NCBI RefSeq assembly: GCF_004362015.1
Contig: NZ_SNWW01000005.1
Location: 310,001-374,000, forward strand
DNA: 64,000 bases
Reading direction: 5' to 3'
Source: Flavobacterium chryseum
Lineage (GTDB): Bacteria > Bacteroidota > Bacteroidia > Flavobacteriales > Flavobacteriaceae
Position numbers and translations under genes: made by a program. Shown here in pieces: positions 49,012-58,346 of this stretch. The notes below the pieces were generated by a model, which saw nothing but the letters and a program-made list of their open reading frames with translations, searched no databases and was not told the DNA's origin. Within the stretch, counting starts at the first letter, position 1, and the number at the start of each line of letters is the position of its first letter.

Positions 49012-49041
49012 AAACGCCCGAATTTATCGGGCGTTTTTTTT
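49012..49041 (+). terminator. Terminator after purL
   Basis: AAACGCCCGA / TCGGGCGTTT hairpin with a T run; a CACGAATT-family fragment (49044-49102) follows directly. Confidence 0.93.
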
Positions 49042-49263
49042 TACCACGAATTAAACGAATTTTCACTAATTAGTGGGAATTACAGCGATTCGTGGCGAAA
49101 AATCTATTTTTACTTATATAAAAATGCGACTAAAATAAAATGTTACAGAAAAAGCTAAGTCTTATAATTTGATTACTTTTTGTATTTAAATTTGAACTAT
49201 ATTCGCCTAAAATATCTTGCCCGAGATTTTTTAACAACCCAAAAACATTTAAACCTACATAGA

Positions 49264-49695
49264 ATGAAATCGTTACATTTATTACTAACTACGTTATTTT
49301 TTGTTGCCTCACACTCCTATTCACAAGTTCACGTAGATCAAATTACGTATAATGGTAAGGACCGTTATATTACCACAACAATTGGTTATCCTGTTCCGGG
49401 CACTTATGCGCCAACTGGACTAAAAGAACCTATTACTGTTTTAAATCCTGACGGAACAGGCGTTATTCAGGCAAATGATTTATCAAAAATGAAGATCAAT
49501 TGGGGAATCGAATGTACTGAAGAAGGAACTCCGGTTTTTAAAGAAGGTTTTAATAGCGCGTCGTATACATTTTGGTACAGAACAAATGATAGCAATGCAT
49601 GGAACTATTCTCAATTTTCTATTCATTTTGCCAAGAAAAAAATGTTCTTAATGGGAGAAAGAGTTAAGGAATACGAAGATTATAATGTACAATAA
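49264..49695 (+). CDS. Small exported protein of unknown function
   Basis: A 143-residue protein with a signal peptide (MKSLHLLLTTLFFVASHSYS, cleavage before Q) and an all-beta looking body (VHVDQITYNGKDRYITTTIG; ASYTFWYRTNDSNAWNYSQF). I do not recognise the family. It is likely periplasmic or surface-exposed. The ATG at 49264 begins the signal peptide; the upstream frame extension has no signal. It stands alone between purL and the acyl-CoA ligase gene. Confidence 0.72.
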   Translation: MKSLHLLLTTLFFVASHSYSQVHVDQITYNGKDRYITTTIGYPVPGTYAPTGLKEPITVLNPDGTGVIQANDLSKMKINWGIECTEEGTPVFKEGFNSASYTFWYRTNDSNAWNYSQFSIHFAKKKMFLMGERVKEYEDYNVQ

Positions 49696-49874
49696 GCTAG
49701 AAAGTTTAGCATTTTAAATTAGATATTTCTTGTTTTTTTCTAAATTTCACTATAGAAAAGAAAACGTTTTCGTTGATTTTCAATAGTACCTATAATTTTT
49801 CCCATAAAATTTCATAAAATTAAAAATTGTACCTTATTTTTATTTAATTTGCGGTAAAATTCAATATATTAAAC

Positions 49875-51653
49875 ATGGTTTCAATCACACGCCTTTTTGA
49901 TTTCCCTTATTATCAACAAGAAACTTATAATCTCCAAGTTGCTTTGGCAACCAAAAAAAATGGAGCTTGGGAAAAAACATCCAGCCAGGAATATATTGCT
50001 AAAGCTAATGCCGTTTCTAGAGCATTATTGCGCATGGGGGTTCAGAAAGATGACAAAATTGCATTAATTACTTCTAACAATCGTACGGAGTGGAATATCA
50101 TGGATATTGGTATTTTGCAAACCGGAGCTCAAAACGTTCCTATTTATCCAACAATTGCCGAAGAAGATTACGAATATATTTTAAATCATAGCGGCAGTAT
50201 TTATTGCTTTGTTTCTGATAAAGAAGTATTTCAAAAAGTAAATGCAATAAAAGCAAATGTGCCAACTTTAAAAGGAGTCTATTCTTTTGATGAAATTGAC
50301 GGCTGCAAACATTGGTCAGAATTATTGACTTTAGGCGCAGACGAAAGCAATCAGAATGAAGTTGAGGCTAAAAAAGACAGTATTCAGGCTGATGATTTAG
50401 CGACTATTATTTATACATCCGGAACTACAGGAAAACCTAAAGGTGTAATGCTTTCGCACAATAACATTGTTTCTAATGTATTAGACAGCGCGCCAAGAAT
50501 TCCGTTTGATGCAGGAAACAGTACAGCGTTGAGCTTCCTGCCTATTTGCCATATTTTTGAAAGAATGATTTTGTACATCTATCAATATTATGGTGTTTCA
50601 GTTTATTTTGGAGAATCAATTGATAAAATTAGTGATAACTTAAAAGAAGTAAAACCAACTGTAATTACAGCGGTACCAAGACTTCTTGAAAAAGTTTACG
50701 ATAAAATTTATGCTAAAGGTTCTGAATTAACCGGTATCAAGAAAAAACTGTTTTTCTGGGCTATTGATTTAGGTTTAAAATATGAGCCTTACGGAGCTAA
50801 TGGATTTTGGTATGAATTTCAGTTAAAGATTGCCAGAAAACTTATTTTCAGCAAATGGAAAGAAGGTTTGGGAGGTAATTTAGATTTAATGGTTTCCGGA
50901 AGTGCGGCTTTACAGCCACGTTTATCAAGAGTTTTTGCTGCTGCAGAAATTCCGGTTATGGAAGGTTACGGTTTATCTGAAACATCGCCTGTAATTGCGG
51001 TAAACGATCAAAGAAACAAAGGTTTCAAGATTGGAACTGTTGGAAAAGTAATTCGTAACGTTGAAGTTAAAATTGCTGCTGACGGAGAAATTCTTTGCAA
51101 AGGACCAAACGTAATGTTGGGTTATTTTAAAGATCAGGAAAAAACAGATGAAGCTTTAAAAGACGGATATTTCCACACGGGAGATATTGGCGAAATTGAC
51201 AGCGAAGGTTTCTTGAAAATTACCGATCGTAAAAAAGAAATGTTCAAAACTTCTGGTGGAAAATATATTGCGCCTCAGTTGATTGAAAATGCCATGAAGC
51301 AATCTCGTTTTATAGAGCAAATTATGGTGATTGGTGAAGGCGAAAAAATGCCAGCAGCTTTTATTCAGCCAAATTTTGAATTCGTAAAAGAATGGGCAAA
51401 ACTTCATAAAGTTACTTTAGGAAGTTCTAACGAAGAAATCGTTAAAAACGAAGAAGTTAAAAAACGTATCGATAGTGAAATTGAAGAAATCAATAAAAAA
51501 TTCGGACACTGGGAACAAATCAAACGTTTTGAGCTAACTCCGGATGTTTGGTCTATTGATGGCGGACAATTGACTCCAACATTAAAATTAAAACGTAAGA
51601 TCATCAAAGAAATCTATAAAGATCTTTACGCTAAAATATATGGTCAGAATTAA
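49875..51653 (+). CDS. Long-chain fatty acid-CoA ligase (AMP-forming)
   Basis: A 592-residue acyl-activating enzyme. The AMP-binding P-loop is TIIYTSGTTGKPKGVMLSH. Further conserved blocks are SFLPICHIFERMI, MEGYGLSETSPVIAVN, YFHTGDIGEIDSEGFLKITD and RKKEMFKTSGGKYIAPQLIE. These are the FACS-family motifs, and the protein forms fatty acyl-CoA from fatty acid, ATP and CoA at the inner membrane. Monocistronic, ending in a strong terminator. Confidence 0.94.
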   Translation: MVSITRLFDFPYYQQETYNLQVALATKKNGAWEKTSSQEYIAKANAVSRALLRMGVQKDDKIALITSNNRTEWNIMDIGILQTGAQNVPIYPTIAEEDYEYILNHSGSIYCFVSDKEVFQKVNAIKANVPTLKGVYSFDEIDGCKHWSELLTLGADESNQNEVEAKKDSIQADDLATIIYTSGTTGKPKGVMLSHNNIVSNVLDSAPRIPFDAGNSTALSFLPICHIFERMILYIYQYYGVSVYFGESIDKISDNLKEVKPTVITAVPRLLEKVYDKIYAKGSELTGIKKKLFFWAIDLGLKYEPYGANGFWYEFQLKIARKLIFSKWKEGLGGNLDLMVSGSAALQPRLSRVFAAAEIPVMEGYGLSETSPVIAVNDQRNKGFKIGTVGKVIRNVEVKIAADGEILCKGPNVMLGYFKDQEKTDEALKDGYFHTGDIGEIDSEGFLKITDRKKEMFKTSGGKYIAPQLIENAMKQSRFIEQIMVIGEGEKMPAAFIQPNFEFVKEWAKLHKVTLGSSNEEIVKNEEVKKRIDSEIEEINKKFGHWEQIKRFELTPDVWSIDGGQLTPTLKLKRKIIKEIYKDLYAKIYGQN

Positions 51654-51678
51654 TAAATCAAAATAATACAAACCAATG

Positions 51679-51709
51679 AAAACGGCTGTCCTAAGGACAG
51701 CCGTTTTTT
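51679..51709 (+). terminator. Terminator after the acyl-CoA ligase gene
   Basis: A 13-bp perfect stem (51679-51691 with 51695-51707), AAAACGGCTGTCC / GGACAGCCGTTTT, with a 3-base loop and T tail. Confidence 0.96.
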
Positions 51710-51804
51710 AATTGTACAAACATCAATGTAAGTTTTGTATTAATTCTTTAAGAATACTATTTGCAACTCTTTTTTTAATATTTTTATCACTTGAAAAGCA
51801 AAAT

Positions 51805-52704
51805 ATGAAAGAATATCTGGATACCATAAATAGGCAGCAAGTTTGGGAGTTTTCGAAACATATTATTTTACCAAACCTCGGTTGGTTTATATTCTGGACT
51901 ATTTTATTTGTTGTTTTAGGCTTAATAATTAGTATTGTCCTAAATGTTTATTTGTACAGAAAAAACTTCTTTACAAGAGACAGAACATACTATAACTGGA
52001 TTGCCAAACTCTGGATTCCCTATATTATAGTGGTTTGTATTTATTTCTTCGGAATGTTAGGTTTGTTTTACGGCGGGCATTCTATTTTATCGAAAGAAAA
52101 TAAAAGCATGACGGCCAATATTTATGCGAAAACCGTTGGATCTACTTTTTCATCAGAGAAGGACAAGAAAGCTTTTTTGGCAACACTTCAGCAATTATCA
52201 AATTCATCAGAAGATATTAGTAAATCGTTGACCAAAACAATAGGTTTATATATCACAAAGAATAATACGGGAATGAGTTCTGTCGATAATTTTAAAAACT
52301 CGTCCAGTACTTATTTACTCCAAAAATATGAATCTGAGGTTTATAGCGCTACTATGTATGGCTTTATGAAAGTGGTTGATGATAAGGCTGATATCACTTC
52401 TTTTAAAAAAATAAAGTACGATGAATTAAAATTGCTTTTAAAAAAACTCGACAAAATTGAACCTAAAAAAATTGAAGATTCTATTCAGTTAGAAATGGGG
52501 AATAAACTGCAAACCATTTTAGATTATGTCTATAAAGGAATTATAAAACACGAACTGCTTTTTTTCGCTCTTTTTCTGATTATTCCTTTTATTGAATTTT
52601 TTATTTATTGGAGGTTTGTGAAGATGAGGATTGTTCAGGTTGTGAATGAAATAACTGTTAATCAAAAAGATAATGAAGTTTATACTAAAGAAGAAATTCT
52701 TTAA
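51805..52704 (+). CDS. Membrane protein of unknown function
   Basis: A 299-residue protein with two N-terminal membrane helices (LGWFIFWTILFVVLGLIISI; LWIPYIIVVCIYFFGMLGLF), a long soluble helical middle (about 115-255), and a last membrane helix (LFFALFLIIPFIEFFIYW). No family recognised. The ATG at 51805 is chosen because a plausible promoter (TTTG at 51734, TACTATTTG at 51755-51763) lies in the would-be upstream extension. It converges with the RNA-repair island. Confidence 0.72.
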   Translation: MKEYLDTINRQQVWEFSKHIILPNLGWFIFWTILFVVLGLIISIVLNVYLYRKNFFTRDRTYYNWIAKLWIPYIIVVCIYFFGMLGLFYGGHSILSKENKSMTANIYAKTVGSTFSSEKDKKAFLATLQQLSNSSEDISKSLTKTIGLYITKNNTGMSSVDNFKNSSSTYLLQKYESEVYSATMYGFMKVVDDKADITSFKKIKYDELKLLLKKLDKIEPKKIEDSIQLEMGNKLQTILDYVYKGIIKHELLFFALFLIIPFIEFFIYWRFVKMRIVQVVNEITVNQKDNEVYTKEEIL

Positions 52705-52715
52705 TATAAACTTTC

Positions 52716-53774
52716 TTATTGATACAATTCTTCCCGAATCTTAATTAAGATCTGAACTACTTTTTCTTCATCTGGTTTTTCCGGAAGAGTTGAAGTTATA
52801 TAATGATTTTCAATTGAAGCAATTAAATTATCTGCCATTTTAAGTAAATCATCATATTCCTTATTTCCTGCCTTTATATCGAGTAATTCTTCCCGATTTG
52901 GAACTCTAATATTTAATTTTCCTGTTGAAAGAATTTGTTCCGCAGTTTGCAAAAGACGGATCGTGTGCATCATATTTTTGCTGTCGTAGTTTTTACCATG
53001 TTGCTGATTGGTATTGTAACGATCTTCGTTTCGTTTCTCTATCCAAGCCCAATATTCGGTGTATTCTTTGCAATATTTAGAATAACCGTCTTGATTACAG
53101 GACAAATAACCTATTAGCTTTACGTTTTTAGGAATCGAAGAAAGAGAAACTTCATTAGAACTTTCTTTTTGAATAATTCCTTTGTAACCTAAAGTTTTAT
53201 CGAAATCGTAAAACAAGGCAAACATGCCCTTTGAATTTGGTAAATTAACCAAGCCGCATTGTTCTTGCTTCAAATTATTTTCTTCTAAAAAAGTATTTAC
53301 CGCAACGGTTTCGTAACCTTTCAGGACGTAACAAAAATCTAAAAGACTTTTCTTTTCCTTTGCAATTGGGTTTACGATTTTCTTGTTTAAGCCTCTTGCC
53401 TTTTTTATTTGCGTTACGGCATAACCAGCAAAAGAATCTTTACAAAGTTTAGATAGAAAATCTTCTAGCTGCAAATGCTCCATCAACGGATGCTTGTACA
53501 AAATACAATCTTCTGGCGAAGCCAAAATCTCCAGAATATTAGGATTATTCTTAAGCAACAATTCTACAAAACGACCAATTTCATAATAAACCTCATCATT
53601 AGTTTCATTACTTATTTGAGGAATATAATCTAACCCAAAGAACTTTTCTTTAGGCAAATAATAAACACCCTTTATATCTGTATCTGATGTTGGTGTATTT
53701 AATCCAAAAGATTTACTTCCCGAAATAACTTCGAAAAGGATTAGGTTTTGGGATTTTAGGGTTTGGATGGTCAT
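52716..53774 (-). CDS. RlaP-type nucleotidyltransferase (second copy)
   Basis: A 352-residue polymerase-beta-fold nucleotidyltransferase of the PF10127 (RlaP, RNA repair pathway) type. The catalytic motif is ISGSKSFGLNTPTSDTDIKG, with Gly19-Ser20 and metal-binding Asp31 and Asp33. The long C-terminus is helical and includes NPNILEILASPEDCIL, typical of the family. The family is associated with RNA-repair operons and is thought to add nucleotides to RNA ends; that is known association, not proof. It is the last gene of the minus-strand island and a distant paralogue of 56473-57222. Its first 20 bases are duplicated at 54426-54445. Confidence 0.85.
   Translation of the reverse strand: MTIQTLKSQNLILFEVISGSKSFGLNTPTSDTDIKGVYYLPKEKFFGLDYIPQISNETNDEVYYEIGRFVELLLKNNPNILEILASPEDCILYKHPLMEHLQLEDFLSKLCKDSFAGYAVTQIKKARGLNKKIVNPIAKEKKSLLDFCYVLKGYETVAVNTFLEENNLKQEQCGLVNLPNSKGMFALFYDFDKTLGYKGIIQKESSNEVSLSSIPKNVKLIGYLSCNQDGYSKYCKEYTEYWAWIEKRNEDRYNTNQQHGKNYDSKNMMHTIRLLQTAEQILSTGKLNIRVPNREELLDIKAGNKEYDDLLKMADNLIASIENHYITSTLPEKPDEEKVVQILIKIREELYQ
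53755..53774. repeat. 20-bp direct repeat, copy in the second RlaP start
   Basis: TTTAGGGTTTGGATGGTCAT matches 54426-54445 at 19 of 20 positions. On the minus strand it is the start of the second RlaP gene (Met-Thr-Ile-Gln-Thr-Leu). Confidence 0.9.
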
Positions 53775-53832
53775 AGATCTATTTGTGGTTTCATTTATTC
53801 TATGAGATAATTTTGAATGGTTATACTATGTT

Positions 53833-54402
53833 TTACTCAGGCAAACTCAAAATATAAAAAATGGATTTAGCCAAATCATTATAGGTTTTCAAAACAACAT
53901 AATACCATTTATTTTCAGTAATATCAACTTCAAACAGATCATTCTTTTTATGATTTTTAATTGCATCTTCAAATGTTTTATGCATAATTCCTTCATTAAA
54001 CCATCCTAGGTCACCTTTATTAACATTACTGTCCATAGTGTAAATAGTAGCTAATTCTCCAAATGGTTTACCATTTTTATATAATTTGATAATCTCTTTC
54101 CTTTTTTTATTAATTTCATTAATAGTTAACTTACTGCCATCTAAATAAATATAACTAACTCTCATCGAGACAATAGGTTCAGTTCTTACGATTTTATCTT
54201 TATCTATCATATCTTTTTCAAGAAATCTATTTTTATAATAATCGAGACTATCGTTACTAATTTCTAAAGTTGTAATTTCAGCTTTTGGATTCAATTTAAT
54301 AAAATTCTCAGCTTCTTCAAGAGAATTAATTTGTCCAAGATTTTGAGAAGAGACAATAGTTAAACAAAAAAAGTTAAGCGTTAATACTAAATATTTAAGC
54401 AT
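53833..54402 (-). CDS. Exported parvulin-like peptidyl-prolyl isomerase
   Basis: A 189-residue protein with a signal peptide (cleavage near VSSQ) and a parvulin-like domain at about 75-180: VSMRVSYIYLDGSKLT, GKPFGELATIYTMDSN, KGDLGWFNEGIMHKTFEDAI and LFEVDITENKWYYVVLKTY. It would assist folding in the periplasm. It fits poorly in an RNA-repair operon and is flanked by a 20-bp direct repeat, suggesting that it was inserted between the OLD-type and second RlaP genes. Confidence 0.82.
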   Translation of the reverse strand: MLKYLVLTLNFFCLTIVSSQNLGQINSLEEAENFIKLNPKAEITTLEISNDSLDYYKNRFLEKDMIDKDKIVRTEPIVSMRVSYIYLDGSKLTINEINKKRKEIIKLYKNGKPFGELATIYTMDSNVNKGDLGWFNEGIMHKTFEDAIKNHKKNDLFEVDITENKWYYVVLKTYNDLAKSIFYILSLPE

Positions 54403-54425
54403 AATGTAATGGCTAATTAAAAAAA

Positions 54426-54445
54426 TTTAAGGTTTGGATGGTCAT
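54426..54445. repeat. 20-bp direct repeat with vestigial RlaP start codon
   Basis: On the minus strand the OLD-type gene ends TAA overlapping an ATG (TAATG). The ATG opens a ten-codon frame starting Met-Thr-Ile-Gln-Thr-Leu, exactly like the second RlaP protein, and then stops. It looks like the remnant of a former translationally coupled RlaP start. Confidence 0.8.
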
Positions 54446-56469
54446 TATTTTTGTGCGATAAAATTATAAATTTCAATGGTTAAATTTTCTATATCCTTAT
54501 TTTTTGACAAGATTTCCCATGAAAAATTATTATTAAAAACTAACTCGCTTAATTCTCGTTTATTAATTATTGTTCCAAAAGAACCATCTTTTACTTCATA
54601 CGTTGATTGATTGAGAATATAAGTAGATGATATTTTACCCATCTTTTTTCTTAATTCTTCTAAAAATTCTCCCACGTATTCTTTCGTAAAATTTGAAGAA
54701 TCAATTTCAGATAATACTTCATCAATTTTTACTAAAATTTGATCTTTATGTGATTTAACCAATGTTTTATTGCAAAGATCAATTAAAATTTCCTTCCAAA
54801 TTTCATTAGTTAAAAGATTCTCTATTTCTCTTATATTCCAAACAACTTTAGGAATAAAATTATCTGTTTTTGCATCTTCCAACTCTCTTAATCTAATTCC
54901 TTTTTTACTGTTTTTTTTAGATGCATCAGAATCTGCTAAAAGAAATATTCTATTACTAATTGATAAAGCTTTTATGTCATTCAAAACAAAATTCTCAGCT
55001 CTCTTTTCTACTTTATCATCAAAAATATAGTGATCAATATTAGAACCTGCATATTCAAAAAAAGCAAAATCAATATCTTCTTTTATACTATAATATTTCT
55101 TGTTATTATTTTCAAATAGATACTTTATATATGACTTCAAAAAAGCTTTTATATAATTTCTATCAGATATTCCTTCAACCCAAATACTACAATTTGCCAT
55201 AAAAACTGAAGAATTATTTACGCCTAATTCTTTTAGCAATGAATTATCTCCTCCATTTACATTTTTTATAATAAATTGTTTATCATTTAATTCATTATTT
55301 CTCGGCGAAAATGAATAAATAGAAACATTGTCTTTTTCAATTGTCAAATCCAAAAAATGATTTGAATGGGTGGTAATTATATATCGTAGATTTTTCTTTT
55401 TTAAGTCTTCATTATTAGTTATCTGTTCTAAAAATAATCTTTGCATTCCTGGATGAAGATTTAATTCTGGTTCGTCAATATATATAAATGAGTTATCTTC
55501 AGCCATAAAGATTTTATACATTAATATTATTAATGCTTGAATTCCATCTCCTAATTCATATAATTTTCGAGTGTCTTTTTCACCATCAACGTGTATAAGA
55601 ATTAATTCAGATTCATTAATACCTTTTTCATTATCATTTTTATCAAATTTTGCTACAATATCTATTTGTTTACCATCAAAAAAATTTATGCTTAAAAATT
55701 TTTCAAATTTTTCAAATTGATTTCTTATAGATTTTTCAGAATTTCTAGAATTTAATATTTCTCTATATAAATGTAACCCTGTAAAAACATCAATACTTTT
55801 ATCAATTTTATAATTTTTTAAGTATGTATGAAGAAAAATATCTTTCTCAACTTTTTCATAATCATTTATACCGGGCTCATCTAATTTCTTTTCTGATCCA
55901 TATTTTGTTATTTGAAATAATGAATGAGCACTTCTTAAAGTTGGTATGTAATATTTTTTAAATCCTGAATAGTCATACAAAAAATCATTTTCAAACCTTG
56001 TGAAATTTATTGCTTCTACATTATTTACTTTACCATTCAATTGAGATATTTTCACTTGATTTTTGTCAAAAACATCCAGAATACTATTTGGTTTACCTAG
56101 ATCCAAATTAATTAGAATATTGGCTCTGATAACTTTAGCAATTTCAGTAGTTTTAGCAGAAGTGTATCCAGCATTTCTATTTCTATCATATTGCGATAAA
56201 TAAACCTTCCCTTCTTCGTTTACAATCTCTATCGCATTATTATAATCATTGATTTGTTTTTTAAAATTCAGTAATTCTGAAATACCAACAAATCTATTTA
56301 CCTTCATAAGATTTCTAATAAATCTACTTTTACCGCAATTATTGGCTCCTATAATAATATTTATAGAATTAAAATTTGGGAAATACGAAAGAGATTCATT
56401 TTCATCATTTAAAAAATAATCTTTAAATAACTCTTTGTTATCTAAAATTAAATCATAAGTCTTTTTCAT
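54445..56469 (-). CDS. OLD-family ATPase with TOPRIM domain
   Basis: A 674-residue protein. The P-loop is GANNCGKS (residues 41-48) in an SMC/ABC-like ATPase. The signature-like ELGDGIQALIIL and Walker B FIYIDEPELNLHPGMQR come later, with HSNHFLDL as switch. A TOPRIM nuclease-like part follows, with Glu in IWVEGISDRNYIKAF and the acidic pair in IFLLADSDASKK. OLD proteins are DNA or RNA nucleases often found in defence. It starts 3 bases after the first RlaP gene, so the two are translationally linked. It appears more Asn/Lys/Ile-rich (AT-richer codons) than its neighbours, hinting at separate origin. Confidence 0.85.
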   Translation of the reverse strand: MKKTYDLILDNKELFKDYFLNDENESLSYFPNFNSINIIIGANNCGKSRFIRNLMKVNRFVGISELLNFKKQINDYNNAIEIVNEEGKVYLSQYDRNRNAGYTSAKTTEIAKVIRANILINLDLGKPNSILDVFDKNQVKISQLNGKVNNVEAINFTRFENDFLYDYSGFKKYYIPTLRSAHSLFQITKYGSEKKLDEPGINDYEKVEKDIFLHTYLKNYKIDKSIDVFTGLHLYREILNSRNSEKSIRNQFEKFEKFLSINFFDGKQIDIVAKFDKNDNEKGINESELILIHVDGEKDTRKLYELGDGIQALIILMYKIFMAEDNSFIYIDEPELNLHPGMQRLFLEQITNNEDLKKKNLRYIITTHSNHFLDLTIEKDNVSIYSFSPRNNELNDKQFIIKNVNGGDNSLLKELGVNNSSVFMANCSIWVEGISDRNYIKAFLKSYIKYLFENNNKKYYSIKEDIDFAFFEYAGSNIDHYIFDDKVEKRAENFVLNDIKALSISNRIFLLADSDASKKNSKKGIRLRELEDAKTDNFIPKVVWNIREIENLLTNEIWKEILIDLCNKTLVKSHKDQILVKIDEVLSEIDSSNFTKEYVGEFLEELRKKMGKISSTYILNQSTYEVKDGSFGTIINKRELSELVFNNNFSWEILSKNKDIENLTIEIYNFIAQK

Positions 56470-56472
56470 AAA

Positions 56473-57222
56473 TTATAAATTTATTATTTTAAGAAAAAAT
56501 AAATCCAAATCTTTACTCAACTTTTTCCCACTCTTCAATTTACTTGCATTCTCCTGATTAAATTTCACTGTTTCCAGTAAAAAATCAGTTATTAAAAGTT
56601 CTTTCGGGTGTAAATACTTTTCGCCTTGGCTGGCTTTTATATTTTGTAATTCTATTATTTTATCTTGTATGTTTTGTGGTGCAATTGGCAATAAATCAGC
56701 AAAAGCAACAGGCGGGAAAGTATTGTTTTCTATAATCCATTTTCCTGCTAAAGCGGTTCTTAAGGCGTAGAAATAACTTTTTAGTTTTACTTCTTCCATT
56801 TCGCATACTTCCATGAAATTTTTGGTCGTTCCCAGATAATGATGTAAAGTTGCTATTGGCGAAAAACAATCTACGGCTAGCTCCTGCATTTGTTTTGCAA
56901 ATTCTTCGTTTGCATAATACACTACAGGCGAAAACAACCACTCGATCAAAGGTGCGTTAGATTTTGCTAACAACTTTAAGGTTTTTCGTAACTCCCAGCC
57001 GGAACCGTCAAGATCATCTTCGGTCATGAACTCTATTACATCCGGTTTTTCCCAAAGTGATAAATAATAATCTTGTTGGTGTTTGTATATAAAACGAATA
57101 TCATAATCGCTGTCTGGAGAAGCAAATCCCCAAGCGCGACTTCCAGATTCTACAGCAAAAAGTATTTCTACATTTTTCTGTATTTCTATTTCCTTTAATT
57201 TTTTAAGTATTTTTTCTTTCAT
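56473..57222 (-). CDS. RlaP-type nucleotidyltransferase (first copy)
   Basis: A 249-residue nucleotidyltransferase of the PF10127 type. The active site is VESGSRAWGFASPDSDYDIR, with Gly27-Ser28, Asp39 and Asp41. The family-specific segment SNAPLIEWLFSPVVYY and the helical HHYLGTTKNFMEV follow. RlaP proteins occur with RNA ligases and Pnkp/Hen1 genes. It lies 222 bases after the kinase-phosphatase gene, a gap filled by a degenerate palindromic repeat, and 3 bases before the OLD-type gene. Confidence 0.88.
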   Translation of the reverse strand: MKEKILKKLKEIEIQKNVEILFAVESGSRAWGFASPDSDYDIRFIYKHQQDYYLSLWEKPDVIEFMTEDDLDGSGWELRKTLKLLAKSNAPLIEWLFSPVVYYANEEFAKQMQELAVDCFSPIATLHHYLGTTKNFMEVCEMEEVKLKSYFYALRTALAGKWIIENNTFPPVAFADLLPIAPQNIQDKIIELQNIKASQGEKYLHPKELLITDFLLETVKFNQENASKLKSGKKLSKDLDLFFLKIINL

Positions 57223-57333
57223 GATTGTTTCAAATGTAATTAAACTGGAAAGTTTTATAGCAAGTAGTTACACCTGATTTTTTTGCTACGAACACGCCAG
57301 GGCGCAAGATTCTTTTTAAGCTGACTGTAATGT

Positions 57334-57433
57334 TTGTCATTTCGACGAAGGAGAAATCACACTCGGAATTCCGTAAAGCAATCGCCAATCTTTGTCGAGT
57401 TACTAGTGTAATTTCTTTTTCGTCTAAATAACA
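57334..57433. repeat. Degenerate dispersed palindrome, GTCATTTCGACG family
   Basis: The left arm TGTCATTTCGACGAAGGAGA (57335 on) is intact while the right arm (57405-57433) has about five changes. The core CGCCAATCTTTGTCG of the loop matches the loop at 17147-17161. It lies inside the RNA-repair operon. Confidence 0.85.
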
Positions 57434-57444
57434 TAAAAAGAGAA

Positions 57445-58344
57445 TCAAAAATCTCCATAATAGACTTGGAAACAAGGCAATTTTAGCTCGTTTCTCCAGG
57501 TATCAACTACTTGGTTTCTATCGTCTAAAACAAACTCTACAAAGTATTTATCTTTTATAGATTCGTTATAGATCTCGGTTTTTATGATCGAATCTTTTCG
57601 GTTGTCCTTGGTTTTACGCATGATCAAATCGTCGTATTCGATTTCGTGTTTTTCGAGAAACCTCAACGTTGGTGCTTTGTATCGGTCTTCTCTTCCTGAA
57701 ACCAATAAGATTTTATATCCTAATTTCTTATAATTTCTCAAAACGTTTGCCACCGGATTATTGATTTCGTCTTCATCGCATTTGCTGGCATCAAAAGGAT
57801 TTCTTCCGTTCATTAAAGCCAGAGTTCCGTCAAGATCACAAATAATTGCTTTTGGCAGATCTGGGTTTTGTTCGCAGTACTCCAAATTTTTGTTTACTTT
57901 TTTTATCGGTTTAAAATCAAACTTTTCCTTTGTTTTTTGCAATTGGTGGTACATATTTTCAATCACTTTTTTTGGTACTTTTCGGTCTCTTTTTTCGTTT
58001 CGGATTAAAATTTCTGTTAATGGCAAATCGAACACTTTAAATTCAATATTTGCCATTTCAGAGAAATCATGTAAAGGTTGTTTGATGTATTCTAACTTTA
58101 CGTTACAAGTATCCAGAATAACATTCCATCCATTTGAAAGTAAGGTTTTGATTTGTCCGTTTACAATTTTCGAAATCATATTTTCAACTGCCGGATCCGT
58201 AACTTCCTGAAATTGCGAAAACCTGATTTCATCACGGCTTATTCTCATCGTTTTAGGTTCAGTTCGCACTTTCCACTCGGCGAAAGTGCTTTTTCCTGAT
58301 GCCGGACAACCTGTAAGTATCGTTAATGTTGGTGTTTTTTTCAT
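57445..58344 (-). CDS. T4-type polynucleotide 5'-kinase / 3'-phosphatase
   Basis: A 299-residue bifunctional RNA end-healing enzyme that resembles phage T4 Pnk over its whole length (T4 Pnk has 301 residues). The kinase P-loop is GCPASGKST (12-20), with the general-base motif SRDEIR (Asp38, Arg41) and NVILDTCNVKLEYIK. The phosphatase is of the HAD type with AIICDLDGTLALMNGR (Asp170, Asp172) and LLVSGREDRYKAPT. It would phosphorylate 5'-OH ends and remove 3'-phosphate or 2',3'-cyclic phosphate, making ends fit for ligation. Its start lies 2 bases after the ligase stop codon. Confidence 0.95.
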   Translation of the reverse strand: MKKTPTLTILTGCPASGKSTFAEWKVRTEPKTMRISRDEIRFSQFQEVTDPAVENMISKIVNGQIKTLLSNGWNVILDTCNVKLEYIKQPLHDFSEMANIEFKVFDLPLTEILIRNEKRDRKVPKKVIENMYHQLQKTKEKFDFKPIKKVNKNLEYCEQNPDLPKAIICDLDGTLALMNGRNPFDASKCDEDEINNPVANVLRNYKKLGYKILLVSGREDRYKAPTLRFLEKHEIEYDDLIMRKTKDNRKDSIIKTEIYNESIKDKYFVEFVLDDRNQVVDTWRNELKLPCFQVYYGDF

Positions 58345-58346
58345 TG

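Noticed and set aside
57230..57475. Open reading frame of 81 codons on the minus strand between the kinase-phosphatase and RlaP genes
   Set aside because: It runs through a degenerate palindromic repeat and overlaps the end of the kinase-phosphatase gene; the protein has no family features.
57761..58210. 149-codon frame opposite the kinase-phosphatase gene
   Set aside because: Antisense to a clear T4-Pnk homologue; its composition is that of a complement of coding DNA.
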